Positions 8,255 to 16,498 of a DNA stretch of 64,000 bases are shown in pieces (the first letter of the stretch is position 1; each line of letters begins with the position of its first letter). A model generated the notes under the pieces. It did not search any database. It was not told the origin of the DNA and saw only the letters and a program-made list of their open reading frames with translations. The translations under genes and the position numbers were made by a program. The DNA comes from CAIWAH01 sp964602595 (GTDB lineage: Bacteria > Verrucomicrobiota > Verrucomicrobiia > Limisphaerales > UBA9464). The stretch lies in assembly GCA_964602595.1 (NCBI GenBank), contig CAZRRO010000007.1, positions 225,531 to 289,530 of the forward strand, given 5' to 3'.

Positions 8255-8698
8255 TCAGCATTCCGGTTCGAAGCCGGGGAGGATGGTGGCGAACTCAAAG
8301 TCGATCAGGCAAAAGCGGCCGTCGGAGGGGCGGTAGGTGACGTTGCGCATGTCGGCGTCGTCGTGACGCACGCCAAAGGGCTCCAGTTCCGCGAACAGTT
8401 CACGGGTGCGGGTTTCGTCGAGGTGCTGGACCCGCGATCCGCAGTTGGTCGTGACGATCTGCAGTTTGGTGCGGTCAGCCGCCAACAGCTTGGGGACAAA
8501 CTTGCAGCCTCGGGCTTCCAGGTGGCGGAGCACTTTGACTTCGTTGTCGAACCGCTTTTCGGCGTCCGGTCCAAGGTAGTTCTTGAACACCCGGCCATCG
8601 AAACCGAGGTAGACGGTTGCCCGCAGAGTGTCTTTTACCTTGAGCATGGCTGGCTTCCCCTGCGCGGCAGCCTGCGCCCGCTCAGCAGCAGATTTCAA
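8255..8698 (-). CDS. Small kinase-like protein
   Basis: A 147-residue protein resembling the compact lipopolysaccharide-kinase/RIO-like fold. It has a short N-lobe (GFDGRVFKNYLG, where the lysine could bind ATP), VKVLRHLEARG as the C-helix region, and a catalytic-loop-like RHDDADMRNVTY followed by CLIDFEFATIL, corresponding to HxDxxxxN and DFE/DFG. It is much shorter than canonical Hanks kinases. The ATG at 8647 is a possible later start. It lies one base upstream of the PP2C phosphatase on the same strand, so a kinase-phosphatase pair is likely. Activity on proteins rather than lipids or sugars is inference. Confidence 0.7.
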   Translation of the reverse strand: MKSAAERAQAAAQGKPAMLKVKDTLRATVYLGFDGRVFKNYLGPDAEKRFDNEVKVLRHLEARGCKFVPKLLAADRTKLQIVTTNCGSRVQHLDETRTRELFAELEPFGVRHDDADMRNVTYRPSDGRFCLIDFEFATILPGFEPEC

Positions 8699-8875
8699 CG
8701 GCCGACTTGTCGTCGTGCAGGATTTTGCCCACCGCTGGCCAATTGTGCGCAGTGTGCGTGATGTGATGCACTGATTTTGGTCACCACGGGAAAAGGATGA
8801 AAATTATTTGCGGACCTAGGGTGTGAAAAACGGGCCGGTTCAACGCGTTCTTGCGTCCGAAAAGTCGCCGTGCAT

Positions 8876-8907
8876 GCTTCGGTCCCGAAGCGGCATCTTG
8901 CATGCTT
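8876..8907 (+). promoter_or_regulatory. Palindrome and sigma-54-like box before the GSII gene
   Basis: GCTTCGG (8876-8882) and CCGAAGC (8885-8891) form a perfect 7-bp inverted repeat. Next to it, CGGCATCTTGCATGCTTT has GG (8892-8893) and GC (8904-8905) with the 10-base spacing of RpoN promoters, though it matches the consensus less well than the glnB box. TGCATGCTT occurs twice as a direct repeat (8871-8879 and 8899-8907), one copy on each side of the palindrome. The start codon is 54 bases downstream. Confidence 0.4.
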
Positions 8908-8958
8908 TTGAGTCGTTCCGACTGAGGAACGTTTCAAACAATTCCTCCATTCACATCC

Positions 8959-10008
8959 ATGGCGAAATATAAATTGGAATACCTGTGGCTCGATGGTTAC
9001 GAGCCCGTCCCCAACCTCCGCGGCAAGACCCAGATCAAGGAGTTTGCCAAGTTCCCGAAGCTGGAAGAGCTCCCGATGTGGGGTTTTGACGGTAGCTCCA
9101 CCCGGCAGGCGGAAGGCCGCAGCTCGGATTGCCTGCTGAAGCCGGTTGCCGTCTATCCCGACTCCACCCGCAAGAACGGCGTGCTGGTGATGTGCGAAGT
9201 GATGATGCCGGACGGCGTGACGCCACATCCGTCCAACGGCCGCGCGAACATTCCGGACGATCCGGGTGCCTGGTTCGGATTTGAGCAGGAGTATTTCCTC
9301 TACAAGGATGGCAAGCCCCTCGGTTTCCCGGAAACCGGCTTCCCCTTCCCGCAAGGCCTGTATTACACTGGCGTCGGCTATGACGCCGTGGGTGACATCG
9401 CCCGCGAGATCGTCGAGGAGCATCTGGACCTGTGCCTTGATGCCGGCATCAACCACGAAGGCATCAACGCCGAGGTGGCGAAGGGACAATGGGAATTCCA
9501 GATCTTCGGCAAGGGTTCCAAGAATGCGGCGGACCAGGTTTGGGTGGCCCGTTACCTCATGATGCGCCTGTGCGAAAAATACGGCGTGGACGTCAACTGG
9601 CATTGCAAGCCGCTCGGCAAGGACGTCGATTGGAACGGTTCCGGCATGCATTCCAATTTCTCGACCACCTACATGCGGGAAGTGGGCGGCAAGGAATACT
9701 TTGAGGCGCTGATGGCGGCGTTCGACAAATACAAGAACGAGCACATCGCCGTCTATGGCCCGGACAACCATCTCCGCCTGACCGGATTGCACGAGACCCA
9801 ATCCATCGACAAGTTCAACTACGGGGTTGCGAATCGGGGCGCCTCAATCCGCGTGCCGCACAGCTTCGTGAACAACAATTACAAGGGTTACTTGGAAGAT
9901 CGTCGCCCGAACTCCCAGGGTGATCCCTACAAGATTGCCGGCCGGATCCTGCAGACCATCGCGACGGTCCCGCTGCCGGCTCCGGCCAAGAAGTCCGGCA
10001 AGAAATAA
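8959..10008 (+). CDS. glnII: Glutamine synthetase, GSII (eukaryote-like) type
   Basis: Condenses ammonium and glutamate to glutamine using ATP in the cytoplasm. At 349 residues it is the short GSII class rather than the ~470-residue GSI. Seen are the beta-grasp segment with PMWGFDGSSTRQAEG, the catalytic WFGFEQEYFLY, GQWEFQIFGKG, the ATP-binding HCKPLGKDVDWNGSGMHSNFS, and GVANRGASIRVP. GSII lacks the adenylylation tyrosine loop, so control must be transcriptional or by protein contact. A sigma-54-like box and a palindrome lie upstream and an intrinsic terminator downstream; it is monocistronic. Confidence 0.95.
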   Translation: MAKYKLEYLWLDGYEPVPNLRGKTQIKEFAKFPKLEELPMWGFDGSSTRQAEGRSSDCLLKPVAVYPDSTRKNGVLVMCEVMMPDGVTPHPSNGRANIPDDPGAWFGFEQEYFLYKDGKPLGFPETGFPFPQGLYYTGVGYDAVGDIAREIVEEHLDLCLDAGINHEGINAEVAKGQWEFQIFGKGSKNAADQVWVARYLMMRLCEKYGVDVNWHCKPLGKDVDWNGSGMHSNFSTTYMREVGGKEYFEALMAAFDKYKNEHIAVYGPDNHLRLTGLHETQSIDKFNYGVANRGASIRVPHSFVNNNYKGYLEDRRPNSQGDPYKIAGRILQTIATVPLPAPAKKSGKK

Positions 10009-10040
10009 CTGCCGGACGGAGGAATCAGTAACGACAGCCG

Positions 10041-10075
10041 AACGGCGCAGGTTTTAGCCTGCGCCGTTTTCTTTT
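10041..10075 (+). terminator. Intrinsic terminator after the GSII gene
   Basis: AACGGCGCAGG (10041-10051) pairs perfectly with CCTGCGCCGTT (10058-10068) around a short loop, and the 3' side runs into TTCTTTT. It lies 33 bases after the stop codon. Confidence 0.88.
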
Positions 10076-10111
10076 GCCCGGTCGGTCGTGGGTAATCGGC
10101 GGGCGAGACGG

Positions 10112-11788
10112 TCAGACGATGTCGGGCTCGCCGATTACGGTCGTCTTGTCCCGGGTTTGGACGCCCTTCGCCTTAAGGCTCTCGCTGGCCACGGTGTAGC
10201 CGGGGATGATCCGGTCCAGCTGTTCCTGAGTGGAACCGAGGTGGTCGCGGATCAGCTTGCCGAGCACGGAGCGGTAGTCGGTGTTCCGTTGGAGGTAGCG
10301 GCCGGTTGCCTTGAACAGCGTGCCGTTCGGGCCGGTTTCCCAAGGGACGGTTTGGTCGCCGAGGCCGCCGCAATTGAACACGCCGGTGCGACGGACTTCG
10401 CCGAGCGGACCGGCTTCGAAGCCTTTCAGTCCACCGCCGGCCGCGAACATGACACTGGCTTCGGCGTGATCCGTCCCGTTGTCGGAGTTCTCGATTGAGG
10501 TGCGTCCGAATTCGGACAGCGTGACGACGGCGAGGTCGTCCCAACGGCATTTGTCCGCGTAGGCCGTGAAGTATTTGTTGAGGGCATACATGGCCCAACC
10601 CACGCGGCGCAGGAGGTTGGCGTGGGAGCCGGTATGCGATCCGGTCGTGCCGGCGGCATTCGGTTGGTCTGCCTGCTCACTATGGGTGTCCCAGCCGTCG
10701 ATCGAAATTCCCGACACCAAGGCGTCGGTCTTGTTCAGCACCAACGCCGCGGCCTTCAGGCGGGTGAACACGTCGTAGCTGCTGGTCGGCACGACGTATT
10801 TGTCGGCCCGGGTGCTGGTGGCGCTCCGACGCCAGCCGCCGTTCTTTTCGTTGGTCGTCGGGAACAGGTAGTAACCGCCGCCGTTGGCATTGGCGTAATC
10901 GGTGTCGCCGTCGGTTGCCACGTCGTCGCGGAACGTGTTGCCGGTCTCCGAGAAGTCGATGTTGGCGAAAATTTGCAATGAACTGGCGAGGTTGCCGTAT
11001 TGCAGTTCGAGGAAGTCACGGTCCCGTTTGTTCGCGAACTTCGCCTGGTTGGCGGCGGCAAGGAAGGCGTCCGCCTTGAGGTTGCCTTGGGCCGTGTTGG
11101 GGACCGCCAGCAGGTTGAACCGGGTCGGATCATTGACGTTGGTCATGGCCGCCTTGGAACCGCGAAGGATCAACGGCAGGGAGGATCCGATACTGACACC
11201 CGTGAGCGGCGCGGTGTAGGCGAGGCCGGATTCGACCATCGCCCGGTAGAGAATGCCGTCCTTGGTGTTGTTGTCGTTGGGCGAACCGGTTTCCCAATAG
11301 TTCTGCGAATCGAAGTGGGACCGGCTCTGGCGCGGGTAGCCGACGCGATGGATCGCGCAGAGGTCGCCGGCATTGTAGAGCGGCGTGAGGAACTTGAGCG
11401 ACGGATGCAGGGCGGCAAACCCATTGCCTAGGCTCAGTCCGTAGGGGTGGGCGTAGGTGCCGGCAACCGAGCCCGATTCCGGGAAAAACGCGCGGCCGGT
11501 TGCCGTGAATGGCTGGAGGGGGTCCTTCTTGATCTCGAGGTCCACGCGGTTGGGCGGTCCATACGCCGAATCGCCGAACGGGATGAGCGTATTCAAGCCG
11601 TCATTCGCGCCCCGAAGGAAGATGAACAGCAGCTTCTTCACGCGACCATTGCTGCCGGGCAGGCCGATGCTGCCCTCGGCCAAGGCGCGCTTCAGGACAA
11701 ACGGGACGTTGGTCAGGGTCGCGAGGGCCGTGCCCAGCCCGAGGGTCGCGGAATGGGACAGGAATGAACGGCGGGAAAGGATGTTCAT
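10112..11788 (-). CDS. Tat-exported DUF1501 protein
   Basis: Member of the DUF1501 family, sulfatase-like-fold exported proteins abundant in Planctomycetes and Verrucomicrobia, of unknown function. The N-terminus has a twin-arginine signal (SRRSFL at residues 5-10, then a hydrophobic stretch). The family core contains KKLLFIFLRGANDGLNTLIP near residue 55, AIHRVGYPRQSRSHFDSQNYWE, and VTLSEFGRT with NGTDHAEASVMFAAGG near the C-terminus. The gene lies 31 bases downstream of the DUF1800 gene. DUF1800-DUF1501 pairing is a known arrangement and suggests one extracytoplasmic system. Confidence 0.9.
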   Translation of the reverse strand: MNILSRRSFLSHSATLGLGTALATLTNVPFVLKRALAEGSIGLPGSNGRVKKLLFIFLRGANDGLNTLIPFGDSAYGPPNRVDLEIKKDPLQPFTATGRAFFPESGSVAGTYAHPYGLSLGNGFAALHPSLKFLTPLYNAGDLCAIHRVGYPRQSRSHFDSQNYWETGSPNDNNTKDGILYRAMVESGLAYTAPLTGVSIGSSLPLILRGSKAAMTNVNDPTRFNLLAVPNTAQGNLKADAFLAAANQAKFANKRDRDFLELQYGNLASSLQIFANIDFSETGNTFRDDVATDGDTDYANANGGGYYLFPTTNEKNGGWRRSATSTRADKYVVPTSSYDVFTRLKAAALVLNKTDALVSGISIDGWDTHSEQADQPNAAGTTGSHTGSHANLLRRVGWAMYALNKYFTAYADKCRWDDLAVVTLSEFGRTSIENSDNGTDHAEASVMFAAGGGLKGFEAGPLGEVRRTGVFNCGGLGDQTVPWETGPNGTLFKATGRYLQRNTDYRSVLGKLIRDHLGSTQEQLDRIIPGYTVASESLKAKGVQTRDKTTVIGEPDIV

Positions 11789-11819
11789 GGCGGTGGCGCG
11801 GACTTTGGCGGTTGGGGAA

Positions 11820-14357
11820 TTACTGTTCGTGGAAGCGTTGGGTCGACATCAGCAGGGCGACCATGCCGCGGACCCGGAGGTCGTAGTTGGTGGTGCCCAC
11901 GGCGAGGGCACTGAAGGCCGACGGGGTCGTCCCGTCATCCGCCGTGTCGAGGAACCGCACGGCGAGGTCGCGGAATTCCGCGAGGTTGGCGGTTCCCTCG
12001 GCCGGGAAGAGTAGCCCGGTGAAATAGGCGGCAACCGCTCCGGCATCGTTCAATTGGCCGGCCGGAAGTTTCTTCCGCAGAAGCGCCACGGGGTCGGTGC
12101 GGGTGGCGGTGCCAGCGTCGGACTTGCCGCTCATGCCCACGGGCATGAGCGCGGACTGCACGAACCGGATTCGCTCCGTCAGGGTGCCGGCACTGATCCA
12201 GGCCGGGGCGTCCTCCGGATAGCCGTCCGGCTCGGCGCGGTCGAACAACCGAAGCCGGCCAGCGCGATTGATGATGCCGGCGAGGGCGTAGCCGTCGGAG
12301 TCAGCCGTGAACGAGCCGTCGTCGGCCTGGGACCGCAGCGCCCGGACGGTGCTGACGGCGAATTCCAGCGGCGTCTTGATCTTCTGCAGCGAGCCGGCGT
12401 TCGAGCGGAACAGTTCTGAGTTCAGGATCACTCGCAAAACGTCGCGGATCTGCCCCTTGGTCGGACCGTTGTCCCAGGCGAGAATGCATTGGTAAATCAG
12501 GTCTTCCTCGGGTGTGTGCTGGTCGTCGCTAAAGTCGTAACCGAGACGAAACCCGTCGTGGACGAGCAGGCGGCAGAGTTTTACCGATATGAACTCCATC
12601 GTGAAGGGTTGGTTCGCCATGTGGGTGATGAGGTCGTAACCCTCCTTGATGCCGTTGGTTCCGGTCTGCCCGGAGTTCAGCCGGAGGCCGTAGGGGGCGC
12701 CGGCCCAGCGAGGGCCAAACCGGGCCGGGATGGTTTTCGGATTCGCGGTATCGACCGAACCGTCGGCCTTCGTCTGGTAAAAGATGTATTTGGTCGACGT
12801 GTTGTGGCGGGCGCCCTTGTAGTTGAAGGCCCAAAGCCCGTGCAGATTCACGCTGGCGTTGAGCGCGGTCGTGTTGGTCAGCGTATTGTCGATGCGGTTG
12901 GTGGAACGTGCGGCGAAGGGATTGAATTCCTCGTTGGTGTTGACGAGCTCAATGGTCCAGCCGGTCCAAACGCGGGAAATCTGGACGATGTCCTGCTGGT
13001 CGTAACCGTTGTCCACGCCGAAGCAGAAGAGTTCGCACAATTCCCGCGCGTAGTTCTCGTTGGCGACCCGGGTGCCGTCGCCGCGGGAGCCGACCGTGTC
13101 GAGATAGATGATCATCGCCGGGCTCTCGGCGCTGATCCGCAGCAGGTCGAGGAAGCTCACGTTCGGGCGCAACAGGGCTTCCTGCCACCGGAGGTTCTCG
13201 ACGAGTTCCGTCCGGGTGGAAATGGGGTCCGACTGCTCCGTGTCGTAGCCACGGTTGTCGAAGTAATCGCGGGTCTTGGAGATTTGGGTGACGAAGTGGT
13301 TTTCCAGGAACTGGCGAAAGACCTCGAGGAGCTGCCGCTTGGCCTGGACGGCGTGCAGGATGTGCCAGGCCCGCAGGTCGGTCAGCGTGCCTTCCCCGGC
13401 CAGCAGTTTGGCGAAGATCGGAGCCGGAGAATTGTCCTGGCCGGAGAGTCCGGTAGCGACCGAGATGCCGCTGCCGCCCAGCCGGACGACCAATTTGCTG
13501 TCCTCGGCCGAAGTTCGATACCAGAAGCTCAACGTGATCGGCGTTCCCACGGCAACCGTCGGGGTGATCACCTGGTAGATGGAGGTGGATTGGCTTTCCC
13601 CGCCGGTCGAATCGATGACGTGCAGGCAGTTGTTGCCGCTTTGGGAGAAGTCCGCGGTAACCGCGGAGGTTTCCAAGTTCGTCGAAACGGTCCAAGTTCC
13701 GGCGAGACCCGCCTCAAAGCTGCCGTTCGTCAATAGGTTGGTCTGCGTGCCGTTGTCGGAGGAGCCAAGGACCAACCGGAGGTTGTCCACGTAGGCATCG
13801 CCCGGGCCATCCATGAAGATATAGACCCGGGTTTGCCCGCCGGAGGTTGTGGCGGTGCCGGACGCGATGACCTGTTTCCACTGGGGGCCGCCCGGGGCGA
13901 CGTCCAGCGCCTCGGTGATCGTCTCCGGGGCCAATTGCTCATTGATGTAGGCCGCCGTGCCCATGGCGCGGACTCGCTCGAGTTCATCGGGCGTCGGACC
14001 GTAGGCAATGCGGTGCAACAACGTCGTGGCGCCGAGGGTTTCAGCATCCATGGGCACCGAACCGACCCGGAAAAACCGGTTCGTGTCCCCCAGCGGGCCG
14101 CCGGTGAGCTGAAGCCCGGATTGGACTGCTTCGGCGTCCGGCACGTAGGTGCCGTCGACGGTCGGGGCGTGCAGCAATTGGTATCCGACCGAGGCGGGTG
14201 CGGGAGTGAGATCAAGCACCGGCCGGCCGTTCAAGGTGGTGAGCGAACGGACTCCGGGAGCGTCCGCCGCCTGGCCGGCAGCCGTCAGCCCGCTGGCAAG
14301 GCAACCGACGGAAGTGGCGAGGGCGGTCAACCAGCGGCGCGACCAAAGTGGTTTCAT
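11820..14357 (-). CDS. Exported DUF1800 protein with inserted carbohydrate-binding-like domain
   Basis: An 845-residue exported protein. The ATG at 14357 gives a signal peptide (MKPLWSRRWLTALATSVGCLASG), so I prefer it to the frame opening at 14480. The DUF1800 domain starts near residue 108 (LGATTLLHRIAYGPTPDELERV). It is interrupted at about 160-310 by a beta-rich module with NLLTNGSFEAGLAGTW and a YVDNLRLVLG segment, typical of galactose-binding or CBM-like jelly rolls. DUF1800 resumes with LRAWHILHAVQAKRQLLEV, ENYARELCELFCFGVDNGY and later family segments. It is cotranscribed with the DUF1501 gene. The function is unknown; the inserted module suggests binding to glycans or the cell surface. 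Confidence 0.88.
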   Translation of the reverse strand: MKPLWSRRWLTALATSVGCLASGLTAAGQAADAPGVRSLTTLNGRPVLDLTPAPASVGYQLLHAPTVDGTYVPDAEAVQSGLQLTGGPLGDTNRFFRVGSVPMDAETLGATTLLHRIAYGPTPDELERVRAMGTAAYINEQLAPETITEALDVAPGGPQWKQVIASGTATTSGGQTRVYIFMDGPGDAYVDNLRLVLGSSDNGTQTNLLTNGSFEAGLAGTWTVSTNLETSAVTADFSQSGNNCLHVIDSTGGESQSTSIYQVITPTVAVGTPITLSFWYRTSAEDSKLVVRLGGSGISVATGLSGQDNSPAPIFAKLLAGEGTLTDLRAWHILHAVQAKRQLLEVFRQFLENHFVTQISKTRDYFDNRGYDTEQSDPISTRTELVENLRWQEALLRPNVSFLDLLRISAESPAMIIYLDTVGSRGDGTRVANENYARELCELFCFGVDNGYDQQDIVQISRVWTGWTIELVNTNEEFNPFAARSTNRIDNTLTNTTALNASVNLHGLWAFNYKGARHNTSTKYIFYQTKADGSVDTANPKTIPARFGPRWAGAPYGLRLNSGQTGTNGIKEGYDLITHMANQPFTMEFISVKLCRLLVHDGFRLGYDFSDDQHTPEEDLIYQCILAWDNGPTKGQIRDVLRVILNSELFRSNAGSLQKIKTPLEFAVSTVRALRSQADDGSFTADSDGYALAGIINRAGRLRLFDRAEPDGYPEDAPAWISAGTLTERIRFVQSALMPVGMSGKSDAGTATRTDPVALLRKKLPAGQLNDAGAVAAYFTGLLFPAEGTANLAEFRDLAVRFLDTADDGTTPSAFSALAVGTTNYDLRVRGMVALLMSTQRFHEQ

Positions 14358-14558
14358 ACGGATTTCGTCTGAGACTCTAAGCAACTGCGGGGCCGGACAA
14401 GTTGTCGATTGGCAAAAAGTGGGCGGCGAATGGGTGGCAGGTTCTGGCGCGAGACTGCACCGGATCCCCAATCCCCGCACCTCACGAAAATTGATTACTT
14501 TGGGAAGCGGTCATCGCGCCGGGCGCCCGGTTCAACTGAACAGGTTGTCGCACAATGG

Positions 14559-15506
14559 CTAGTTGACGGCCACTTCGCCCGATCGGCCGCCGTTGAGCAG
14601 GAACAGCACCGCCATCCGGACCGCCAACCCGTTGGTTACTTGTTCCAAAATCACCGATTGGGTCCCGTCGGCGATGTCGCTTTCGATCTCCACGCCGCGG
14701 TTGATCGGCCCCGGGTGCATGATGAGCGCGTCCGATTTCACCCACTTCATCCGGGCCGGATTCAGCCCGAAGAGTGCGGCGTATTCCCCAACGCTGGGGA
14801 ACATGGTCACCCGCTGCCGTTCGTGCTGGATGCGCAGGAGATTGACCACGTCCGCGTCGCGCAGGGCTTCTTCCAGGTTCCAAGTGACCCGCACGTTGGG
14901 GTGGAATGACTCCAATTGCTTCGGCACGAGCGTCGGCGGACCGCAGAGGGTGACCTTGGCGCCCAGTTTGACGAGCGCCCAGATGTTCGACCGGGCGACC
15001 CGACTGTAGAGGATGTCCCCCAGGATCGTGACGTTCAGGCCGGCGACCCGGCCCTTCTTTTCGCGGACGGTAAAGGTGTCCAGCAACCCTTGGGTCGGGT
15101 GCTCATGGGCCCCGTCGCCGGCGTTGACGATGTGGGCCTTGGCAAACCGGCTGAGGAAATGCGGCGCGCCACTCGCGCTGTGGCGCAGGATGACGAAGTC
15201 GGCCTGGAGCGATTCGAGGTTCCGGATCGTGTCCTTCAGCGTTTCGCCCTTCTTCAGCGAACTGGCCTCCGCGGTGAAATTGATGACATCGGCGCTCAGA
15301 CGGACTGCGGCGAGCTCGAAGCTGATGCGGGTGCGGGTGCTCGGCTCGACAAAGAGGTTGATGACCGTTTTGCCGACGAGAGCGGGAAACTTCTTCTTCG
15401 GGCGTTCGCCCAGAGCCTTGAAGTGGCGGGCCGTGTCGAGGATCAGCGTCAGTTCCTCGGCAGAGAGCGATTCGAGATCGAGAAGGTGGCGGCGGTTCCA
15501 GTTCAT
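14559..15506 (-). CDS. pyrB: Aspartate carbamoyltransferase catalytic chain
   Basis: Catalyses carbamoyl phosphate plus aspartate to carbamoyl aspartate, the committed step of pyrimidine synthesis. At 315 residues it is full length. Signatures are EPSTRTRISFE (carbamoyl phosphate binding), HEHPTQGLLD and the aspartate-site MHPGPINRG near the C-terminus. No regulatory chain gene (pyrI) or pyrC follows; 200 non-coding bases come before the DUF1800 gene. Its ATG overlaps the pyrR stop codon (ATGA), so translation is coupled and both genes share the PyrR leader. Confidence 0.96.
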   Translation of the reverse strand: MNWNRRHLLDLESLSAEELTLILDTARHFKALGERPKKKFPALVGKTVINLFVEPSTRTRISFELAAVRLSADVINFTAEASSLKKGETLKDTIRNLESLQADFVILRHSASGAPHFLSRFAKAHIVNAGDGAHEHPTQGLLDTFTVREKKGRVAGLNVTILGDILYSRVARSNIWALVKLGAKVTLCGPPTLVPKQLESFHPNVRVTWNLEEALRDADVVNLLRIQHERQRVTMFPSVGEYAALFGLNPARMKWVKSDALIMHPGPINRGVEIESDIADGTQSVILEQVTNGLAVRMAVLFLLNGGRSGEVAVN

Positions 15507-16036
15507 GGTTTGCGGTCCTGCAGGGTGACGGTGTCGTTGCCGCCGTCCTCGGTCAGGGAAACATCGACGTGTTCGGAGCGGGAAGTGGGCACGTTCTTGC
15601 CCACGAAATCGGCGCGGATCGGCAGCTCGCGGTGGCCTCGGTCGATCAGCACGGCCAATTGCACCCGGCTGGGGCGTCCAAAATCGTGCAAGGCATCCAG
15701 CGCGGCCCGCGTCGTCCGGCCGCTGTAGAGCACGTCGTCCACCAGCACGATGGTCCGGCCGTTGACGTCGAAGGGAATCTCCGTGGCGCGGAGCAGGGGC
15801 GCCGAACGTTGGTCGAGGTCATCCCGGTGCAACGACGCGTCCAGCACTCCCGTCGGCACCGATTCACCGAGAATGCCCCTGAGCTGGGCGGCGAGGCGTT
15901 GGGCGAGGAACACCCCCCCGGCCTGGATGCCGACGATGGCGAGTTGGGCACCGGCGGGATTGCGTTCGGCGATTTCGTGGGCCATCCGGGCAATGGCCCG
16001 GTTCAACGTGGTGGCATCAAGCAGGAGGGCGCTCAT
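15503..16036 (-). CDS. pyrR: Pyrimidine operon attenuation protein / uracil phosphoribosyltransferase
   Basis: A 177-residue PRPP-binding protein that in Firmicutes binds the pyr mRNA leader in response to UMP and promotes termination. The PRPP loop IVLVDDVLYSGRTTRA lies at about 94-109, and the Arg/His-rich IDRGHRELPIRADFVGKNVPTS segment matches PyrR. The conserved HRDDL near residue 70 is present. The gene is first in pyrRB and is preceded by a hairpin matching the PyrR-binding loop and by a terminator, which supports an RNA-binding role rather than a simple salvage enzyme. Confidence 0.94.
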   Translation of the reverse strand: MSALLLDATTLNRAIARMAHEIAERNPAGAQLAIVGIQAGGVFLAQRLAAQLRGILGESVPTGVLDASLHRDDLDQRSAPLLRATEIPFDVNGRTIVLVDDVLYSGRTTRAALDALHDFGRPSRVQLAVLIDRGHRELPIRADFVGKNVPTSRSEHVDVSLTEDGGNDTVTLQDRKP

Positions 16037-16043
16037 GCGGGGT

Positions 16044-16079
16044 AAAACAAAAGCCGGTCGCCCTGAGGGGACCGGCTTT
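16044..16079 (-). terminator. Leader terminator (attenuator) of pyrRB
   Basis: On the minus strand, AAAGCCGGTC pairs perfectly with GACCGGCTTT (arms 16070-16079 and 16050-16059). An inner CCC/GGG stem closes a TCA loop, and TTTTGTTTT follows. The hairpin ends 13 bases before the pyrR start codon, which leaves no room for another promoter, so transcripts must read through it. Confidence 0.85.
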
Positions 16080-16110
16080 GAAATGTCTCAAATATTGGTG
16101 TGTTCATGCG

Positions 16111-16141
16111 CCTTCGGAGCCTCGCAGGACCCCGTTAAAGG
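16111..16141 (-). promoter_or_regulatory. PyrR-binding loop in the pyrRB leader
   Basis: Read on the minus strand, GGUCCUGCGAGGCU (16131-16118) matches the PyrR recognition consensus ARUCCNGNGAGGYU at 13 of 14 positions. Its flanks pair as expected: CGG/CCG extends the upper stem, an unpaired UAA forms the internal bulge, and CCUU/AAGG makes the lower stem. The hairpin lies 32 bases upstream of the terminator. UMP-bound PyrR would stabilise it and allow termination. Confidence 0.8.
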
Positions 16142-16160
16142 TGCCGTCTTCCCGTGCCAA

Positions 16161-16379
16161 TCAGCCTCCGGCCAATTGCCGTCCACGCCGCCAGCCGGCG
16201 CGATGTTTCGTGATCCAGTCCACCAGGGCGCGCTCAAACCCGATGTCGCGGCCCACTTTTTCCGATTCGATCCATTTGTGCTTCAGGATCTCCTCCCGCT
16301 CTGCCTGGAACTCCCGGTAGAGCGTCGTATTCACCAGCAGCGCCTGCGCGGAGCGCCTATGTTCAGATTCATTGCCCAT
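16161..16379 (-). CDS. Small conserved-looking protein of unknown function
   Basis: A 72-residue hydrophilic protein starting at ATG 16379 (MGNESEHRRSAQALL). It is dominated by a helical, charged segment, YREFQAEREEILKHKWIESE followed by KVGRDIGFERALVDWITKHR, and ends in a basic tail. I do not recognise a named family, but the composition and the WIESEKxGxDIGFERAL pattern look like a conserved small bacterial protein rather than chance translation. The longer reading from 16589 is not credible. It lies directly upstream of the pyrR leader on the same strand, and readthrough from it may feed the pyr attenuator because no good promoter is visible in between. Confidence 0.6.
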   Translation of the reverse strand: MGNESEHRRSAQALLVNTTLYREFQAEREEILKHKWIESEKVGRDIGFERALVDWITKHRAGWRRGRQLAGG

Positions 16380-16498
16380 AGCACTACCCGACCAATTGCG
16401 GTAACCGGACCGTAACGTCGGTCGCCGGGGTGTAAATCGGTTTTTCAGCCGGCACAACCGCCGTTGCCGCCCGCCGGCCGGGCGGCTACAAACTGCGC

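Noticed and set aside
8262..8272. tRNA-like GGTTCGAAGCC
   Set aside because: It resembles a T-loop, but no acceptor, D or anticodon stems can be formed around it, and it lies in the coding region of the kinase-like gene.
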